From assembly GCF_014084105.1 (NCBI RefSeq), contig NZ_CP048289.1, positions 4,039,922-4,103,921 of the forward strand: DNA of 64,000 nt, written 5' to 3'. The notes beneath the pieces were generated by a model. That model had not been told where the DNA came from. It saw only the letters and a list, made by a program, of their open reading frames with translations, and made no database searches. Both the position numbers and the translations under genes were made by a program. The DNA is from Streptacidiphilus sp. P02-A3a. Its GTDB lineage: Bacteria > Actinomycetota > Actinomycetes > Streptomycetales > Streptomycetaceae. This document shows positions 48,001-58,100 of this stretch, in pieces (the stretch's first letter is position 1; each line of letters begins with the position of its first letter).

Positions 48001-51000
48001 GCTCAGCCGCTCCGGGACGCTGCCGCTGACCGAGAGCGAGGGACTGGCGCTGCTGGACGCCGCCGCCGCGACCGGCAAGGCGACACTGGTCCCGGTCCGG
48101 CTCGACCCGACGGCCCTGGCGGCGAGCGGTGAGACCGCTCCGCTGCTGTCGGCGCTGGTGCGCCGCGGCACCCGGCGCAAGGCCGGTGCGGTCGGCACCG
48201 CGAGCACCGCGAGCAGCGGGAGCAGCGGCAACGCGCTCGCCGGTCAGCTGTCGGCGCTGTCGGCGGCCGAGCAGGAGGCGGCGCTGCTGGACCTGGTGCA
48301 CGCGCAGGCGGTACTGGTGCTGGGACTGCCCGGAACCGAGGCGATCAACACCAGGGACACCTTCAAGGACCTGGGCGTGGACTCGCTGACCGCGCTGGAG
48401 CTGCGCAACCGCCTCAACAGCGTCACCGGCCTGCGGCTGCCCGCCACGCTGGTCTTCGACTACCCGACGCCGACCGACCTGGCCGGGCAGCTGCGGACCG
48501 AACTGGTCGGCGCGCCGCAGGCCGACCCCTCGGCCGTGGTCGGGGCGCCGCCCGCCGCCGCCTCCGCTTCCGTTTCCGGCGAGGACGAGTTGGTGATCGT
48601 GGGCATGGGCTGCCGGTTCCCCGGCGGTGTCGGCTCCGCCGCCGAGTTCTGGCAGCTGCTGGTCGACGGCACCGACACGGTGTCCGGCTTCCCGCAGGAC
48701 CGGGGCCCGCAGTGGAGCAGCGTGGTCGACCGGGACCCGGCCGCCACCGGCAAGAGCTACGCCTCCGAGGGCGCCTTCCTGTACGGCGCGGGCGAGTTCG
48801 ACGCGCAGTTCTTCGGGATCTCGCCGCGTGAGGCGCTGGCGATGGACCCGCAGCAGCGGCTGCTGCTGGAGACCTCCTGGGAGGCACTGGAGGACGCCGG
48901 GATCGACCCGGCCTCGCTGCACGGCAGCGACACCGGCGTGTTCGCCGGGCTGATCTACCACGACTACGGGATCGGCGGCGGGACGCCGGGCGAGGTCGAG
49001 GGGTACGTCAGCACCGGTACCTCCGGTGGCGTGGCCTCCGGCCGGGTGGCCTACGCACTGGGCCTGGAGGGCCCGGCGGTCACCGTCGACACCGCCTGCT
49101 CCTCCTCACTGGTGGCGGTGCACCTGGCGGCGCAGGCGCTGCGCTCCGGCGAGTGCACGCTGGCGCTGGCCAGCGGTGTGACGGTGATGGCGACCCCGGG
49201 CACCTTCGTGGAGTTCTCCCGGCAGCGCGGCCTGGCCGCCGACGGCCGCTGCAAGGCGTACGCGGAGGCGGCGGACGGTACCGGCTGGGGCGAGGGCGTC
49301 GGCGTCCTGGTGCTGGAGAAGCTGTCCGACGCGCGCCGCAACGGGCACCGGGTACTGGCGGTGCTGCGCGGCAGCGCGATGAACCAGGACGGCGCGTCCA
49401 ACGGCCTGACCGCCCCGAACGGTCCCGCGCAGCAGCGGGTGATCCGGTCGGCGCTGGCCGGCGCCGGACTGCGGCCGGGCGACGTGGACGTGGTCGAGGG
49501 CCACGGCACCGGCACCCGGCTCGGCGACCCGATCGAGGCGCAGGCGCTGCTCGCCACCTACGGCCAGGACCGCGAGGCCGGGCGTCCGGTGCTGCTGGGT
49601 TCGGTGAAGTCGAACATCGGTCACACCCAGGCGGCGGCCGGGGTGGCCGGGATCATCAAGATGGTGCAGGCGATGGCGCACGGTGTGGTCCCGGCCACGC
49701 TGCACGTGGACGCGCCCTCCTCGCACGTGGACTGGTCGACCGGCGCGGTGCGACTGGTCACCGAGCCGACGGCCTGGCCGGAGACCGGCCGCCCGCGCCG
49801 GGCCGGGGTGTCCTCCTTCGGCTTCTCCGGGACCAACGCCCACGTGATCCTGGAGCAGGCGCCGGAGCAGCCGGTCCCCGAGCGGGCGGCGACTCGGCCG
49901 CTGCCGGTGGTGCCCTGGCTGGTCTCCGCGCGCAGCCGGGCCGGACTGGCCGCCCAGGCCGCCCGGCTGGCCGCGTTCGTCTCGCACCCGGACACCGCAG
50001 GCCCGGACACCGCAGGCCCGGACACCGCCGACGCGCTCGATCCGGCCGACGTCGGGTGGTCGCTGGCGACCACCCGGTCCGGACTGTCGCACCGGGCCGT
50101 CGTCGTCGGCGGCAGCACGGACGAGCTCCGAACCGCACTCACCGGCCTGGCCGAGTCGCTCGCGGACGAGACGACGACACCGCTGCCACTGCCGCCGGGC
50201 GCGGTCACCGGGACCAGCGGTGCGCTCGGCAAGCTCGGCTTCGTGTTCACCGGCCAGGGCGCGCAGCGAGTGGGCATGGGGCGGGAGTTGTACGCCGCCT
50301 ATCCGCTGTTCGCGGAGGTGTTCGATGCGGTCTGTGCCGGGTTGGAGGAGCACCTGGACGGGTCGGTGAGTGCCGTGGTCCAGGGCACCGCCGGGTCCGT
50401 GGATGACACGGTGTGGGCGCAGGCGGGGTTGTTCGCGGTCGAGGTGGCGCTGTTCCGGCTGCTGGAGTCGTGGGGGGTTGCTCCGGCGGTGTTGGCCGGG
50501 CACTCCATCGGCGAGTTGGCCGCCGCGCACGTGGCCGGGGTCTGGTCGCTGGCCGACGCCTGCGCGGTGGTCGCGGCTCGGGGCCGGTTGATGCAGGCGC
50601 TGCCGACCGGCGGCGCGATGCTCGCGGTCTCCGCCGCCGAGGACGAGGTGCTGACCGCCCTCGCCCAGTACCCGGGGGTCGGGATCGCCGCCGTCAACGG
50701 CCCGGAGGCGGTCGTCGTGTCCGGCCCGGAGGCCGCCGTCGACGCGCTCGCCGAGCAACTGTCGGCCGAGGGCCTGCGGGTACGGCGGCTGCGGGTGTCG
50801 CACGCCTTCCACTCGGCGCTGATGGAACCGATGCTGGCCGACTTCGCGGCGGTGGCCCGGTCCGTCTCGTACGCCGCGCCGCGGATCCCCCTGGTGTCCA
50901 CCCTCACCGGCGCGCCGGTCAGCGGTGAGCTGCGGGATCCGGAGTACTGGGTGCGGCAGGTGCGCGAGCCGGTCCGGTTCGCCGACGCCGCCGCCGCGAT

Positions 51001-54000
51001 GCGGCAGGCAGGGGTGAGGACCTTCGTCGAGATCGGCCCGGACGGCGTCCTGTCCGCGCTCGGCCCGCAGTCCGCGCCGGACGCCGTGGACGCGGAACCC
51101 GCCTCGGCCGACGCCGAGTTGTGGGTCCCGGTGCTGCGCCGCAACCGGGGCGAGGCAGCCGCTCTGGTCACCGCCGTCGGCCAGCTGCACGCCCGCGGCG
51201 GGGCCGTCGCCTGGGCCGCGGTCTTCGCCGACAGCGGGGCCGACCGGGTGCCGCTGCCGAGCTACGCGTTCACCCGGCAGAGCTACTGGCTCAACCCCGG
51301 CAGCACCCTGGTCGACGCCGCCGGTCGGGGCTTCGAGTCCTCGGACCACCCGCTGCTGGGCGCCGCGCTGGACCTCTCCACCGGCGGCGGCCTGGTGCTC
51401 ACCGGACGGCTGTCGCTGGCCGCCCAGCCGTGGCTCGCCGACCACGTGGTGGCCGGACAGGTGGTGGTGCCCGGCGCGGCCCTGGTCGAGATGGCGATCC
51501 GAGCCGGTGACCAGGCCGGATGCGCCCGGGTCAGCGAACTGGTGATCCAGACCCCGCTGCTGCTCTCCGGTCAGGACGCGGTCCGGATCCAGGTCGCGGT
51601 GGCCGCGCCCGGACCCGAAGGCGACCGGGACGTCACCATCCACTCCCGCCGCGAGGACGACCCCGGGGCCTGGACCCCGCACGCTGCGGGCGTCCTCAGC
51701 GCCGGTCCGGAGCAGCCCCTGGCAGAGACCGCCGACCTGGCCGCCTGGCCGCCGCCGGACGCGGTCGCCGAGGAACTGGACGGCTTCTACCCGGCGCTGG
51801 CCGACACCGGGCTGGCCTACGGGCCGGTCTTCCGGGGCGTCCGCGCGGCCTGGCGCCGTGGCGACGAGGTCTTCGCCGAGGTCGCCCTCGGCGACGGCCT
51901 GCCGGTGGACGGCTTCGGCCTGCACCCGGCCCTGCTCGACGCCGCGCTGCACCTGATGGGGACGGCCTACCCGGCCGAGGACCGGCGCGGCCCGCTGCTC
52001 CCGTTCGCCTGGAGCGACGTCGACCTGTACTCCACCGGCGCGGTCGCGGCCCGGGTGCGGCTGGCCCCGGCCGCCACCGGCGAGGGCATGTCGGTGACCC
52101 TGGCCGACGGCGGCGGCGCGCTGGTCGCCTCGATCGGATCGCTGGTGCTGCGCGCGCTCCCGACCGGATCCGCCGACGGCGGCGCCCAGTTGGCGCAGGA
52201 GGCGCTGTTCGAGCTGGACTGGATCCCGGCCCCGGCCGGGCAGCTCGCGCCGGAGGCCGCCACCGAGGGCTGGGCGGTCCTCGGCAGCGCCCTGGACCTG
52301 CCCGGAGTGCCTTGCTACCGGGATGTCGAGGCCCTGGTGGCGGAGCTCGGCGAGGCCGCGCGAACGGTGATCCTGCCCTGCGGCCTCCGCACGGGCGAAG
52401 CCGAGAGCGACCACACGCTCGCCCCGGCCGAGACGGTCCGGGCGACCACGGTGGACGTGCTCGCCGTGGTCCGGGCCTGGCTGGCCGCGCCGGAACTCGC
52501 GGGCTCACGGCTGGTACTGGTCACCCGGCAGGCGGTCGACGCCGGGGCCACGGCCGTCGATCTCGCCGGGTCGGGCGTCTGGGGCCTGGGCCGGGTCGCC
52601 GCCGCCGAGAACCCCGACCGGATCGTGCTGGTGGACGTGGACCCGCAGACCGACGTCCGGGCGGCCCTGATGACGGCGCTCGCCGCCGGTGAGGGACAGG
52701 TCGCGGTCCGGGCCGGTCAGCCGCTGGTACCCCGGCTGACCCGGGCGACCACCGGCCTGGCACTGCCGGACGACCCCCAGCCGCAGGACAGTTGGCGGCT
52801 GGAGTGCACCGGCCGGGGCACCCTGGAGAACCTGGCGCTGGTCCCGGTCGACGCCGGTACCCGCCCGCTGGGCGCGGGTGAGGTGCGGGTGGGGTTGCGT
52901 GCGGGTGGGGTGAACTTCCGTGATGTGTTGAATGTGTTGGGGATGTATCCGGGGGATGCGGGTTTGTTGGGTCTTGAAGGTGCCGGGGTGGTGTTGGAGG
53001 TCGGTGCCGAGGTTTGCGGGTTGCGGCCCGGGGACCGGGTGATGGGTCTGTTCTCCGGTGCCTTCGGCCCGGTCGCGGTTACTGACGCGCGGTTGTTGGC
53101 GCTGGTTCCGGCGGGATGGACGTTGGCCGAGGCTGCGGCTGCGCCGGTGGTCTACCTCACTGCCTGGTATGCGTTGGTGGTGCTGGCGGAGCTGCGGCGG
53201 GGTGAGTCGGTGCTGATCCATGCTGCTGCCGGTGGTGTGGGTATCGCCGCTGTGCAACTGGCCCGGTACCTGGGCGCGGACGTGTTCGGCACGGCCAGCC
53301 CGGCGAAGTGGCCGGTGCTGCACCGGCTCGGGTTGTCCGGCGCGCGTGTGGCCTCCTCGCGGACGGTGGAGTTCGAGGAGGCGTTCCGGGCCGCGACCGG
53401 TGGTGCTGGGGTGGACGTGGTGCTCGACTCGTTGGCCGGGGAGTTCGTGGACGCTTCGCTGCGGCTCGCCGCTGGGGTGGGTGGCCGGTTCGTGGAGATG
53501 GGCAAGACCGACATCCGTGAGTCGCGGCAGGTGGCTGCTGATCATGACGGGCTGTCCTACCAGGCTTTCGATCTGCTCGACTGTCATCCGGACCTGATCG
53601 CCGGCATGTTCGCGGAGCTGACCGACCTGTTCGCGAAGGGCGTGCTGCGGCCGCTGCCGGTGGCGGCGTGGGATGTGCGCCGGGCGCCGGAGGCCTTCCG
53701 GTACCTGAGCCAGGCCCGCAACATCGGCAAGGTCGTACTCACCGTGCCGACCGCGCCCCGGGGCGGCACGGTGCTGGTGACCGGCGCGTCCGGGGCCCTC
53801 GGCGGGCTGCTGGCCAGGCGGTTGGCCGCCACCGGCAGCGCCGAATCGCTGCTGCTGCTCTCCCGCCGGGGACCGGACGCCCCCGGCGCGGCCCGGCTCG
53901 CGGCCGAGCTCGCCGAGTCCGGCGTCCAGGTCCGGGCCGTGGCCGCCGACGCCGCCGACCGGGCCGGACTGGCCGCGGTGATCGCCGCCGTCGGCGAGGA

Positions 54001-55153
54001 GGCACCGCTGCGCGGCGTGGTCCACGCGGCCGGGGTACTGGACGACGCGGTCATCGGCTCGCTCACCCCGGCGGCGGTCGAGCGGGTGCTGCGGCCGAAG
54101 GTGGACGGCGCCTGGAACCTGCACCAGCTCACCGCCGAAATGGAGCTGGACCTGTTCGCGCTCTTCTCCTCGATCGCCGGGATCTGGGGCAACCCGGGCC
54201 AGGGCAACTACGCGGCGGCCAACGCCGCGCTGGACGCCCTCGCCGCCACCCGCCGCCGCGCCGGGCTGGCCGCCACCTCACTGGCCTGGGGGCCGTGGGA
54301 GCTCGACCCGGCGGTCACCGGCACCACCGGCGGCATGGCCGGAACCCTGTCCGACGCCGACCGGCAGCGGCTGCGCCGCCAGGGCTTCGCGCCGCTGACC
54401 GCCGCCGACGGCCTGGCCCTGCTGGACCTGGTGACCGGCACGGCCACCACCGGCGGTCACACCCCGGGAGCCGGCCGGGCGCTGCTGGTCCCGGCCCGGA
54501 TCGACCGCGCCGCGCTGCGCGACCACGGCGGCGTGGGACTGCCGCCGGTGGCCGCCGGACTGGTCACCAAGGCCGCGTCCGGACCGGCGCGGCGGACCGC
54601 CGGTACCGGCGTCGGCGGTGCGGACGACAGCGTCGCGCGGCTCACCGCGCTGGCACCGGACGAACGGGAGAAGGCGGTTCGGGAGCTGGTGGTCGCCCAG
54701 GCGGCGCTGGTGCTCGGGCTGCCCGGAACCGACGCCGTCCAGATCGGCCGCTCCTTCCGGGAACTCGGCTTCGACTCGCTGACCGCGGTCGAACTGCGCA
54801 ACCGGCTCGGATCGGCGACCGGGCTGCGGCTCGGCGCGGCCGTGGTCTTCGACCACCCCACCCCGGACGCGCTGACCACCCACATCACCCGGCAGCTGGG
54901 CGGATCCGCCGCCGATGAGAACAGCGTGCTCCAGGCGTTCTCCGGCCTGGAGAAGATCGAATCCGCCCTGGCCCGGATCCTCCAGGACGACGCCGCGAGG
55001 AGCCGGGTGACGGCGCGGGTGCAGGACCTGCTCTCCGCGCTGCGCGTGGCCGACACCGTCGACACCGCCGAGGAGGTCTCGGTCGCCGACCGGCTGGAGA
55101 CGGCCGGTGACGACGACATCTTCGCCTTCATCGACCAAGAGCTTGGGCTTTAA
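33059..55153 (+). CDS. Modular type I polyketide synthase: loading module plus three fully reducing modules
   Basis: 7364 residues. Start ATG 33059. Loading module: KS with Cys replaced by Ala (33077-34360), AT (34677-35640), ACP (35850-36120). Module 1: KS 36176, AT 37700, DH 38778, ER 40225, KR 41190, ACP 42010. Module 2: KS 42328, AT 43885, DH 44968, ER 46440, KR 47415, ACP 48250. Module 3: KS 48581, AT 50230, DH 51340, ER 52780, KR 53760, ACP 54640. C-terminal docking 54910-55153. All three extender ATs have GHSIGE and HAFH (malonyl). Every DH (HxxxGxxxxP), ER (HAAAGGVG) and KR (LDD plus Tyr) looks intact, so three fully saturated unbranched C2 units are expected. There is no N-terminal docking coil, which fits a chain-initiating protein. 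It follows the hydroxymalonyl genes by 107 bases and precedes the next PKS by 40. The AT of modules 1 and 2 and the ER of module 3 sit in recent duplication tracts. Confidence 0.97.
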   Translation: MSESDHLPLAVVGMACRYPGGVRSPEDLWQVAVTGREVLSPFPGDRGWNLDSLHDDDPGHPATSYVDRGGFLDDVAGFDPGFFGISPREALAMDPQQRQLLEVAWEAVERAGLDPLSLRGSRTGVFVGGEPREYGPRLYQAPDGIEAHLLTGTTTSVMSGRIAYSLGLHGPALTVDTSASSSLVALHLAAQALRHGECSLALAGGVSVMATPGNFVAFSRLRGLAPDGRCKVFSADADGTAWSEGVGLLVLERLSDALRNGHQVLAVVRGTAINSDGASDGLTAPNGAAQAAVIAQALANSGLTSDDIDAVEAHGTGTPLGDRTEARALATGYGSGRPTERPLLIGSVKSNIGHTQAAAGVAGVIKTVMALRHGLLPASLHIGDPNPHVDWAASGLRLLTDAQPWPETGRARRAGVSSFGLSGTNAHAVLEQAPATDTAADTAAPADGPTAWLLSGRSATALAGQAARLAARVAAAPEAAHLADLAWSLATTRTAFDHRAVIVGTGPDALTAGLDALATGRPAAGVVTGTAEPAAAPGRKVVFVFPGQGTQWLAMGRELAETSPVFAARLAECEQALAPYLDWNLHEVLTGADGAPGLDRDDVVQPALFAMMVSLAAVWQAAGVAPTAVVGHSQGELAAACVAGILTLEDAAKATALRSRLVRTLAGCGGMLSIAEPSEAVAARLEPYPDQAVIGVVNSPEATVISGDHAVLERIAADCERDGVRTRTVPIDYASHSPRMDAVREQLLDALGGIVPAAGAVAMVSAVTGEFIDGTEVDAEYWHANLRRPVRFAQAVGTLDRAGYDVFVEVSPHPVLTGAINATLEHTRRQAEADTGAAADTGSALLRSAPVVTGTLRRDAGGQDRILTALAEVHVQGVPVDWAAVLPAARRVDLPTYAFEHQRFWLDSGSGPVAAAGPLAQASSTAAVGAGGLRERIAGRPAAEQVQLLLELIQAHAAAVLGEPTPEAVQPGRTFKETGFDSLAGVELRTRLNTATGLRLPTTLIFDYPTPAALTGFVRAELLGAADAPTAPAVTAAPADEPIAIVAMSCRLPGGVDDPESLWELLAAGGDAIGDVPTDRGWDLGDDATAALRGGYLSHAADFDPAFFGISPREALAMDPQQRLLLETSWEVLERAGIDVERLRGSATGVFIGAAASGYGDGGPRELEGHLQTGRATSVLSGRVAYTFGLEGPAVTVDTACSSSLVALHLAAQSLRGGECTLALAGGVTVHATTSWLTWFTRQQGLASDGRCKAFSADADGMGMAEGAGVVLLERLSDARRNGHRVLAVVAGTAVNQDGASNGLTAPNGPSQQRVIRAALASARLDAADVDAVEAHGTGTMLGDPIEAQALLATYGQQRDTERPLWLGTVKSNIGHTQWAAGAAGIIKMVLALQHAQLPRTLHADAPSPHVDWSSGAVRLLTESTPWPETGRPRRAGVSAFGISGTNAHVILEQAPVEVSAVVGGGVESPVVPWLLSARDGSGLVAQAGRLREFLLARPELGPVDVGWSLATTRTVLPERAVLVGAGRDELLSQLGELSGASVVGSVGRVGFVFAGQGAQRVGMGRGLYAAYPVFAEAFDAVCAGLEEHLGGSVSAVVDGGVGLDDTVWAQAGLFAVEVALFRLLESWGVVPGVVAGHSIGELAAAFVAGVWSLSDACAVVAARGRLMQGLPLGGAMLSVGAGEGVVREVVAGFEGVGVAAVNGVDAVVVSGVELGVAGVEAVFVGRGVRVRRLRVSHAFHSVLMEPMLAEFAGVLGSVSFGRPVIPLVSTLTGGLVVDELLDPGYWVRQVREAVRFGDAVGVLRGGGVRTFVELGPDGVLSGLGSVGAGEGEVWLPLLRRGRDEVGSLVAAVGELGARGGEVDWSRFFAGTGARRVDLPTYAFTRQRYWLDAAVGGQPRDIGLTASGHPLLGTVVELPASGGLVLTGRLSLAAQPWLADHVVAGQIVVPGAALVEMAIRAGDETGSARLAELVIQVPMVLPARGGIQVRFTVGEPDPQGDRELAVHSRPEDGTGPWTSHATGVLAPAEAPAPTEVDAAAALLAWPPSGAVTEELTDLYPALARTGLPYGPAFQGVRRAWRRGEEILVEVGLGEGTEVAGFGLHPALLDAALQLLAAPTGDGAPGPLLPFAWTDVVVHATGASTARVRIAPAASGEGMSLLLADESGGLIATAGSLVLRPLPAAVPGASVAAEALFELDWVPAPAATTAATAPGRWAVLGGDHRAAPTGATGYADVAALVAAVAAGAPVPDAVLFRPRYDADPSDLAAGVRGTTLDALPVVQEFLLAEELTGSRLLVATERAVDAGAVDVDVTAAGVWGLVRVAQSEQPDRLVLIDLDESADADTLTGAVACGEPQLALRAGQLLVPRLTRTGSGLTIPDGLTPQDSWRLEWTERGTLENVVLAATGSGRRPLAANEVRVGLRAAGVNFRDVLNVLGMYPGDPGLLGLEGAGVVLETGPEVTGLRPGELVMGLFSGAFGPVAVTDARLLAPVPAGWTPAEAAAAPVVYLTAWHALVGLAGLRAGESVLIHAAAGGVGSAAVQLARYLGAEVFGTASPAKWPLLRAAGLDDAHLASSRTTEFEASFASGIDVVLDSLAGEFVDASLRLAAGAGGRFIEIGKTDIRDAEQVARDHQGLAYQAFDLLELDPEQIAEMFAALSGLFATGVLAPLPVSCWDVRRAPEAFRYLSQARNIGKVVLTMPAPALAAAESRGTTLVTGASGALGGLIARHLAAEEGELLLLSRRGPAAPGMGALAAVLAGLGAGVRLVAADAADHDGLAAVLAAVPAEAPLRAVVHAAGVLDDGVIQALTPARIDAVMRPKVDGAWNLHRLTRHLDLDRFLLFSSVSGLWGNPGQAGYAAANTFLDALAGYRRRAGLPGTSLAWGPWQLGEAATGGMAATMAEADWQRMARQGLAPHTGADGLALLDAVATLGQALLVPARLDLRSGAGHPALLSGLTAPAAAGRARRAVGSARAEGRGGFAERLAALPEADRDEAVRDLVRAQTALVLGMAGPEAVVATRTFRDLGIDSLTAVELRNRLHTVTALRLPAGVVFDYPTPTLLAAFLGTTLLGTAAAPGAATVHPRAGLTDDDQLVIVGIGCRFPGGINSAGEFWDLVASGTDAVGQFPQDRGPLWEGVFDQEPHGDQHAQMGAFLYDAGDFDAQFFGISPREALAMDPQQRLLLEASWEALEDAGIDPGTLNGSSTGVFAGLIYHDYGTGAALPDEVQGYLSTGGSGGVASGRVAYALGLEGPAVTVDTACSSSLVALHLAAQALRSGECSLALAGGVTVMATPSTFQEFARQRGLSADGRCKAYAQSADGTGWGEGVGVLVVERLSDARRNGHRVLAVVAGTAVNQDGASNGLTAPNGPSQQRVIRTALAGAGLRPTDVDVVEGHGTGTRLGDPIEAEALIATYGQGRETDRPVLLGSVKSNIGHTQAAAGVAGIIKMVQAMAHGVVPATLHVDAPSSQVDWEAGAVRLVTESTPWPETGRPRRAGVSSFGFSGTNAHVILEQAPVEVSAVVGVGGGVESPVVPWLLSARDGSGLVAQAGRLREFLLARPELGPVDVGWSLVTARSALSERAVLVGAGRDELLSQLGEVVSGSVVGSVGRVGFVFAGQGAQRVGMGRGLYAAYPVFAEAFDAVCAGLEEHLGGSVSAVVDGGVGLDDTVWAQAGLFAVEVALFRLLESWGVVPGVVAGHSIGELAAAFVAGVWSLSDACAVVAARGRLMQGLPLGGAMLSVGAGEGVVREVVAGFEGVGVAAVNGVDAVVVSGVELGVAGVEAVFVGRGVRVRRLRVSHAFHSVLMEPMLAEFAGVLGSVSFGRPVIPLVSTLTGGLVVDELLDPGYWVRQVREAVRFGDAVGVLRGGGVRTFVELGPDGVLSGLGSVGAGEGEVWLPLLRRGRDEVGSLVAAVGELGARGGEVDWSRFFAGTGARRVELPTYAFTRQRYWLDAAVGGLDPAGLGQSRAAHPLLGASTTMAAGGLMLTGRLSLRSTPWLGEHVVAGRVVVPGTALVEMAIRAGDETGQTRLAELVIEAPLLLPADGGTRIQVTVEAADEAGRSAVSIYSQPEASTTLNGPVRWTRHATGVLAAAAGAAVAGERTADNAVPSEWPPAGAVEQQLDGFYPALAEAGLGYGPTFRAVRRGWRRGDEVFAEVALGEGTAVAGFGIHPALLDACLHLVGLPSDAAATGSGPLVPFAWTDVVVHATHADTVRVRLAPAEAGDGLSVTLADASGAPVASVGSLVLRALPAAGFDGDPAFDTEALFEVGWLPVRLDDVNEPETPARWAVLGTAPKLDLDLPGAARYADLAGLRAAVAAGAAAPEVVLLPVASGAEQDPADAARALATAVLGSVQDWLAADDLAEARLLVVTRRAVDAGPGAVPDPASATVQGLLRVATAENPGRFVLADIDEPIGAPALLAAGMGLGEPEFAVRQGELRLPRLGRPAAALPVPARTGDWRLDFTERGTLENLVLTPAGDRRAPLAPGEVRVGLRAAGVNFRDVLNVLGMYPGDAGQLGLEGAGTVLETGPGVTGLKPGDRVMGLFTAAFGPTAVTDARLLAPVPSGWTLTEAAASPVVFLTAYYALVDLAGLAGGESILVHAAAGGVGMAAVQLARHLGAEVFGTASPSKWRVLRELGLPDTHLASSRTLDFEQGFRAATGGAGVDVVLDSLAGEFVDASLRLAAGPGGRFVEMGKTDIREPRQVAADHDGLGYQAFDLFDTSADRIAEMFAVLSELFAAEALRPLPVAAWDVRRAPEAFRYLSQARHIGKVVLTIPAPAEPAGTVLVTGASGALGALVARHLADRHGVRSLALLSRRGPQAPGAAALAADLAGRGVAVRVSAADVADREQLAGILAGLPVTAPLRGVVHAAGLLDDGVVGSLTPERVGAVLRPKVDGAWQLHQLTRDLDLDLFVLFSSIAGIWGNPGQANYAAANTFLDALAAHRRAQGLPAVALAWGPWQQRAGMTAALNQADWERLSRSGTLPLTESEGLALLDAAAATGKATLVPVRLDPTALAASGETAPLLSALVRRGTRRKAGAVGTASTASSGSSGNALAGQLSALSAAEQEAALLDLVHAQAVLVLGLPGTEAINTRDTFKDLGVDSLTALELRNRLNSVTGLRLPATLVFDYPTPTDLAGQLRTELVGAPQADPSAVVGAPPAAASASVSGEDELVIVGMGCRFPGGVGSAAEFWQLLVDGTDTVSGFPQDRGPQWSSVVDRDPAATGKSYASEGAFLYGAGEFDAQFFGISPREALAMDPQQRLLLETSWEALEDAGIDPASLHGSDTGVFAGLIYHDYGIGGGTPGEVEGYVSTGTSGGVASGRVAYALGLEGPAVTVDTACSSSLVAVHLAAQALRSGECTLALASGVTVMATPGTFVEFSRQRGLAADGRCKAYAEAADGTGWGEGVGVLVLEKLSDARRNGHRVLAVLRGSAMNQDGASNGLTAPNGPAQQRVIRSALAGAGLRPGDVDVVEGHGTGTRLGDPIEAQALLATYGQDREAGRPVLLGSVKSNIGHTQAAAGVAGIIKMVQAMAHGVVPATLHVDAPSSHVDWSTGAVRLVTEPTAWPETGRPRRAGVSSFGFSGTNAHVILEQAPEQPVPERAATRPLPVVPWLVSARSRAGLAAQAARLAAFVSHPDTAGPDTAGPDTADALDPADVGWSLATTRSGLSHRAVVVGGSTDELRTALTGLAESLADETTTPLPLPPGAVTGTSGALGKLGFVFTGQGAQRVGMGRELYAAYPLFAEVFDAVCAGLEEHLDGSVSAVVQGTAGSVDDTVWAQAGLFAVEVALFRLLESWGVAPAVLAGHSIGELAAAHVAGVWSLADACAVVAARGRLMQALPTGGAMLAVSAAEDEVLTALAQYPGVGIAAVNGPEAVVVSGPEAAVDALAEQLSAEGLRVRRLRVSHAFHSALMEPMLADFAAVARSVSYAAPRIPLVSTLTGAPVSGELRDPEYWVRQVREPVRFADAAAAMRQAGVRTFVEIGPDGVLSALGPQSAPDAVDAEPASADAELWVPVLRRNRGEAAALVTAVGQLHARGGAVAWAAVFADSGADRVPLPSYAFTRQSYWLNPGSTLVDAAGRGFESSDHPLLGAALDLSTGGGLVLTGRLSLAAQPWLADHVVAGQVVVPGAALVEMAIRAGDQAGCARVSELVIQTPLLLSGQDAVRIQVAVAAPGPEGDRDVTIHSRREDDPGAWTPHAAGVLSAGPEQPLAETADLAAWPPPDAVAEELDGFYPALADTGLAYGPVFRGVRAAWRRGDEVFAEVALGDGLPVDGFGLHPALLDAALHLMGTAYPAEDRRGPLLPFAWSDVDLYSTGAVAARVRLAPAATGEGMSVTLADGGGALVASIGSLVLRALPTGSADGGAQLAQEALFELDWIPAPAGQLAPEAATEGWAVLGSALDLPGVPCYRDVEALVAELGEAARTVILPCGLRTGEAESDHTLAPAETVRATTVDVLAVVRAWLAAPELAGSRLVLVTRQAVDAGATAVDLAGSGVWGLGRVAAAENPDRIVLVDVDPQTDVRAALMTALAAGEGQVAVRAGQPLVPRLTRATTGLALPDDPQPQDSWRLECTGRGTLENLALVPVDAGTRPLGAGEVRVGLRAGGVNFRDVLNVLGMYPGDAGLLGLEGAGVVLEVGAEVCGLRPGDRVMGLFSGAFGPVAVTDARLLALVPAGWTLAEAAAAPVVYLTAWYALVVLAELRRGESVLIHAAAGGVGIAAVQLARYLGADVFGTASPAKWPVLHRLGLSGARVASSRTVEFEEAFRAATGGAGVDVVLDSLAGEFVDASLRLAAGVGGRFVEMGKTDIRESRQVAADHDGLSYQAFDLLDCHPDLIAGMFAELTDLFAKGVLRPLPVAAWDVRRAPEAFRYLSQARNIGKVVLTVPTAPRGGTVLVTGASGALGGLLARRLAATGSAESLLLLSRRGPDAPGAARLAAELAESGVQVRAVAADAADRAGLAAVIAAVGEEAPLRGVVHAAGVLDDAVIGSLTPAAVERVLRPKVDGAWNLHQLTAEMELDLFALFSSIAGIWGNPGQGNYAAANAALDALAATRRRAGLAATSLAWGPWELDPAVTGTTGGMAGTLSDADRQRLRRQGFAPLTAADGLALLDLVTGTATTGGHTPGAGRALLVPARIDRAALRDHGGVGLPPVAAGLVTKAASGPARRTAGTGVGGADDSVARLTALAPDEREKAVRELVVAQAALVLGLPGTDAVQIGRSFRELGFDSLTAVELRNRLGSATGLRLGAAVVFDHPTPDALTTHITRQLGGSAADENSVLQAFSGLEKIESALARILQDDAARSRVTARVQDLLSALRVADTVDTAEEVSVADRLETAGDDDIFAFIDQELGL
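33077..36120 (+). other. Loading module KS(Cys to Ala)-AT-ACP
   Basis: The KS keeps EAHGTGT and KSNIGHT histidines, but its active site reads [10 protein letters not shown]: the Cys codon is GCC (Ala) at 33593-33595. Such a KS cannot condense but could decarboxylate, like the KSQ loading domains that have Gln here. The AT has GHSQGE (Ser 34955-34957), the carboxylate-binding Arg in TALRSR, and YASH (35255-35266), implying methylmalonyl-CoA and hence a propionyl starter. ACP serine at 36002-36004 in GFDSLAG. Starter identity is inferred. Confidence 0.88.
36176..42270 (+). other. PKS module 1: KS-AT(malonyl)-DH-ER-KR-ACP, fully reducing
   Basis: KS Cys codon 36659-36661. AT with GHSIGE and HAFH in G/T-rich codons. 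[12 protein letters not shown] and [11 protein letters not shown] with [14 protein letters not shown] and HAAAGGVG (about 40647). KR with [12 protein letters not shown] and [21 protein letters not shown]. Predicted outcome: a saturated unbranched two-carbon unit. Its KS, which accepts the starter, has EAHGTGT and FGISGTNAH, unlike the later reducing-module KSs. Confidence 0.95.
37321..38749 (+). repeat. Near-identical AT tract, copy A (module 1)
   Basis: Matches 43501-44935 almost base for base over about 1.43 kb, with a 6-nt indel near 37450 and a diverged patch around 37591-37680. From 37682 to about 38671 I found no difference (offset 6186). Codon use is strongly G/T-rich compared with flanking DNA. 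Confidence 0.93.
42328..48510 (+). other. PKS module 2: KS-AT(malonyl)-DH-ER-KR-ACP, fully reducing
   Basis: KS with DRGP, IYHDYG, EGHGTGT and FGFSGTNAH signatures shared with modules 3-5. AT copy nearly identical to module 1 (HAFH, malonyl). [12 protein letters not shown] and [19 protein letters not shown] (about 46870). [11 protein letters not shown] with LDD. ACP GVDSL. Predicted outcome: a saturated unbranched two-carbon unit. Confidence 0.95.
43501..44935 (+). repeat. Near-identical AT tract, copy B (module 2)
   Basis: Partner of 37321-38749. The match ends after the AT-DH linker sequence encoding YWLDAAVGG, where the two modules diverge sharply at the start of their DH domains. Confidence 0.93.
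49987..50031 (+). repeat. 15-nt in-frame tandem repeat in a KS-AT linker
   Basis: Three copies of CCCGGACACCGCAGG (the last slightly altered) encode [15 protein letters not shown] in the linker before the module 3 AT. Other modules lack this insertion. Confidence 0.93.
52871..53755 (+). repeat. Near-identical ER tract, copy A (module 3)
   Basis: Matches 59484-60368 (offset 6613) with scattered single-base differences, for example at 53047-53049 and 53341-53350. It covers almost the whole ER. The first half uses G/T-rich codons unlike the ERs of modules 1 and 2. Confidence 0.92.
54910..55153 (+). other. C-terminal docking domain of the 33059 PKS
   Basis: About 80 residues after the last ACP: dimerising helices ([28 protein letters not shown]), then a docking helix ending [13 protein letters not shown]. 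This class 1a style end suits the [19 protein letters not shown] coil that opens the gene at 55194. Confidence 0.8.
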
Positions 55154-55193
55154 AGAACTTAAGGGCTTGAGAGCCTAGGGAAAGGTGCGTCGC

Positions 55194-58100
55194 ATGACGA
55201 ACGAAGAGAAGCTTCGTGACTACCTCAAGCGGGTCACCGCCGACCTGCACCAGACTCGCGAGCGGCTGCGCAAGCTGGAGGACGAGCGGCTGGAGCCGAT
55301 GGCCGTCGTCGGCATGGCCTGCCGGTTCCCGGGCGGGGTGGCGTCACCGGACGACTTCTGGACCCTGCTGACCAAGGGCACGGACACGGTCGCGGAATTC
55401 CCGCAGGACCGCGGCCCGGAATGGGGCAGCGTCTTCGACCGCGACCCGGCGGCCGTCGGCAAGAGCTACGCCCGTGAGGGCGCCTTCCTCTACGAGGCCG
55501 GGGAGTTCGACGCGCAGTTCTTCGGGATCTCGCCGCGTGAGGCGTTGGCGATGGACCCGCAGCAGCGGTTGCTGCTGGAGTCCTCCTGGGAGGCGCTGGA
55601 GCACGCCGGGATCGACCCGACGTCCCTGCACGGCACGGCCACCGGCGTGTTCGCCGGGCTGATCTACCACGACTACGCGGCCGACGGCGTGGGCGACGTC
55701 GAGGGCTACGTCAGCACCGGGATCTCCGGCGGCGTCGCCTCCGGCCGGGTGGCCTACACCCTCGGCCTGGAGGGCCCGGCGGTCACCGTGGACACCGCCT
55801 GCTCCTCCTCGCTGGTGGCGATGCACCTGGCCGCCGCCGCGCTGCGCTCGGGGGAGTGCACGCTGGCACTGGCGGGCGGCGTCACCGTGATGGCCCGGCC
55901 GGGCACCTTCGTGGAGTTCTCCCGGCAGCGCGGTCTGGCCGCCGACGGCCGGTGCAAGGCGTACGCGGAGGCGGCGGACGGTACCGGCTGGGGCGAGGGC
56001 GTCGGCGTCCTGGTGCTGGAGAAGCTGTCCGACGCGCAGCGCAACGGGCACCGGGTGCTGGCGGTGCTGCGCGGCAGCGCGGTGAACCAGGACGGCGCCT
56101 CGAACGGCCTGACCGCGCCGAACGGCCCCGCGCAGCAGCGGGTGATCCAGACCGCGCTGGCCGGCGCCGGCCTGTCGGCCGGTGAGGTGGACGTGGTCGA
56201 GGGCCACGGCACCGGCACCCGGCTCGGCGACCCGATCGAGGCCGAGGCGCTGCTCGCCACCTACGGCCAGCAGCGGGACGCCGAACGTCCGTTGCTGCTG
56301 GGCTCGGTGAAGTCGAACATCGGCCACACCCAGGCCGCCGCCGGGGTGGCCGGGGTGATCAAGATGATCCAGGCGATGGCATACGGCCTGGTCCCGGCCA
56401 CGCTGCACGTGGACGCGCCGTCCTCGCACGTGGACTGGGCCGCGGGCGCGGTCGCGCTGGTGACCGAGCCGACGGCCTGGCCGGAGACCGGCCGTCCGCG
56501 TCGGGCCGGGATCTCGTCCTTCGGGTTCTCCGGGACCAACGCCCACGTCATCATCGAGCAGGCTCCGGAACAGCCGGTCCCCGAGCCTACCGAGGCCCGG
56601 CGGCTGCCGGTGGTGCCGTGGCTGCTCTCGGCCCGCAGCGGGACCGGGCTGGCCGCGCAGGCCGAGCGGCTGGCGTCGTTCGTCGGCCCGCGCCCGGAGC
56701 TGGACCCGGCCGACATCGGCCGGTCGCTCGCGGAGTCCCGGGCGAACCTGCCGCAGCGGGCGGTCGTCGTCGGCGCCGACCGGGACGAACTCCTCGCCGG
56801 GCTGGCCGGGTTGGCGGCCACGGCGGGCGAACCACCGGCCGCCGCGGCCGGGAGCCTCGGCAAGCTCGGCTTCGTGTTCACCGGCCAGGGCGCGCAACGG
56901 CTGGGCATGGGGCGTGAGTTGTACGCTGCCTACCCGGTCTTCGCGACCGCGTTCGACACCGCCTGCGCGGGCCTGGAGCAGCACCTCGGCCAACCCGGCC
57001 GCTCGCTGTCCGCCGTCCTGTGGGGGGACGCCGAGCTGCTGGACCAGACGATGTGGGCGCAGGCCGGACTGTTCGCGGTCGAGGTGGCGCTGTTCCGGCT
57101 GCTGGAGTCGTGGGGGGTGACCCCGGACGCGGTGGCCGGGCACTCCATCGGCGAGCTGGCCGCCGCGCACGTGGCCGGGGTCTGGTCGCTGGCCGACGCC
57201 TGCGCGGTGGTCGCGGCGCGGGGCCGGTTGATGCAGGCGCTGCCGACCGGCGGCGCGATGCTCGCCGTCCAGGCGTCGGAGGAGGAGGTCCGCCCGCTGC
57301 TCGACGCATCCGAAGGGGTCGGCCTGGCGGCGGTCAACGGCCCGGCCGCGGTGGTGCTCTCCGGCCCGGCCGGGGCGGTGGCCGCGCTGCGCGAGCAGTT
57401 CGAGGCCCAGCAGCTGCGGGTGCGGAACCTGCGGGTGTCGCACGCCTTCCACTCGTCCCTGATGGAGCCGATGCTGGCCGAGTTCGCGCAGGTCACCGCC
57501 TCGGTGACGTACCAGCGGCCGAATATCGTACTGGTGTCCACGGTGACCGGGCAGCCGGTCACCGACGAGGTCACCGACCCCGGGTACTGGGTCCGCCAGG
57601 TGCGCGAACCGGTCCGCTTCGCCGACGCGGTCACCGCCCTGCGCGCACGCGAGGTGCGCACCTTCGTGGAACTCGGACCGGACGGTGTGCTGTCCGGGCT
57701 CGGCGCGCAGAGCGCGACCGCCGACGAGGCGTCGGCTGAGGCCTGGCTGCCGACCCAACGCCGGGACCGGGCCGAGGCGTTGACCCTGGTGTCGGCGCTG
57801 GGGCAACTGCACGCCCGAGGCGGCGCGGTGGACTGGACCCGGTTCTACGAGGGCAGCGGCGCCCGCCGGGTGGATCTACCGACGTACGCCTTCGACCGCC
57901 AGCGGTTCTGGCTCAACCCCGGCGCCGGGAGCACCGACGTGATCGGCCTCGGCCAGTCGGTGGCCGGTCACCCGCTGCTGGGCGCCACCGTCAGCCTCGC
58001 GGCCAGCGGCGGCCTGATCCTCACCGGCCGCCTCGGCCTGAGCTCGCAGCCCTGGCTGGCGGACCACACGGTGGCCGGCCGGGTGATCGTCCCCGGCACG

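Larger units (their letters stand above)
48581..54905 (+). other. PKS module 3: KS-AT(malonyl)-DH-ER-KR-ACP, fully reducing
   Basis: KS DTACSSS with the [16 protein letters not shown] signature. AT GHSIGE, HAFH (malonyl). [12 protein letters not shown] and [11 protein letters not shown] with HAAAGGVG (about 53220), in a tract shared with the next PKS. KR LDD and [21 protein letters not shown]. The KS-AT linker contains a 15-nt tandem repeat. Predicted outcome: a saturated unbranched unit. Confidence 0.95.

Noticed and set aside
55154-55193. Possible terminator hairpin between the two reducing PKS genes
   Set aside because: Only a 4-5-bp stem (GGCT/AGCC) without a T-run; the 40-base gap and adjacent ribosome binding site fit co-transcription.
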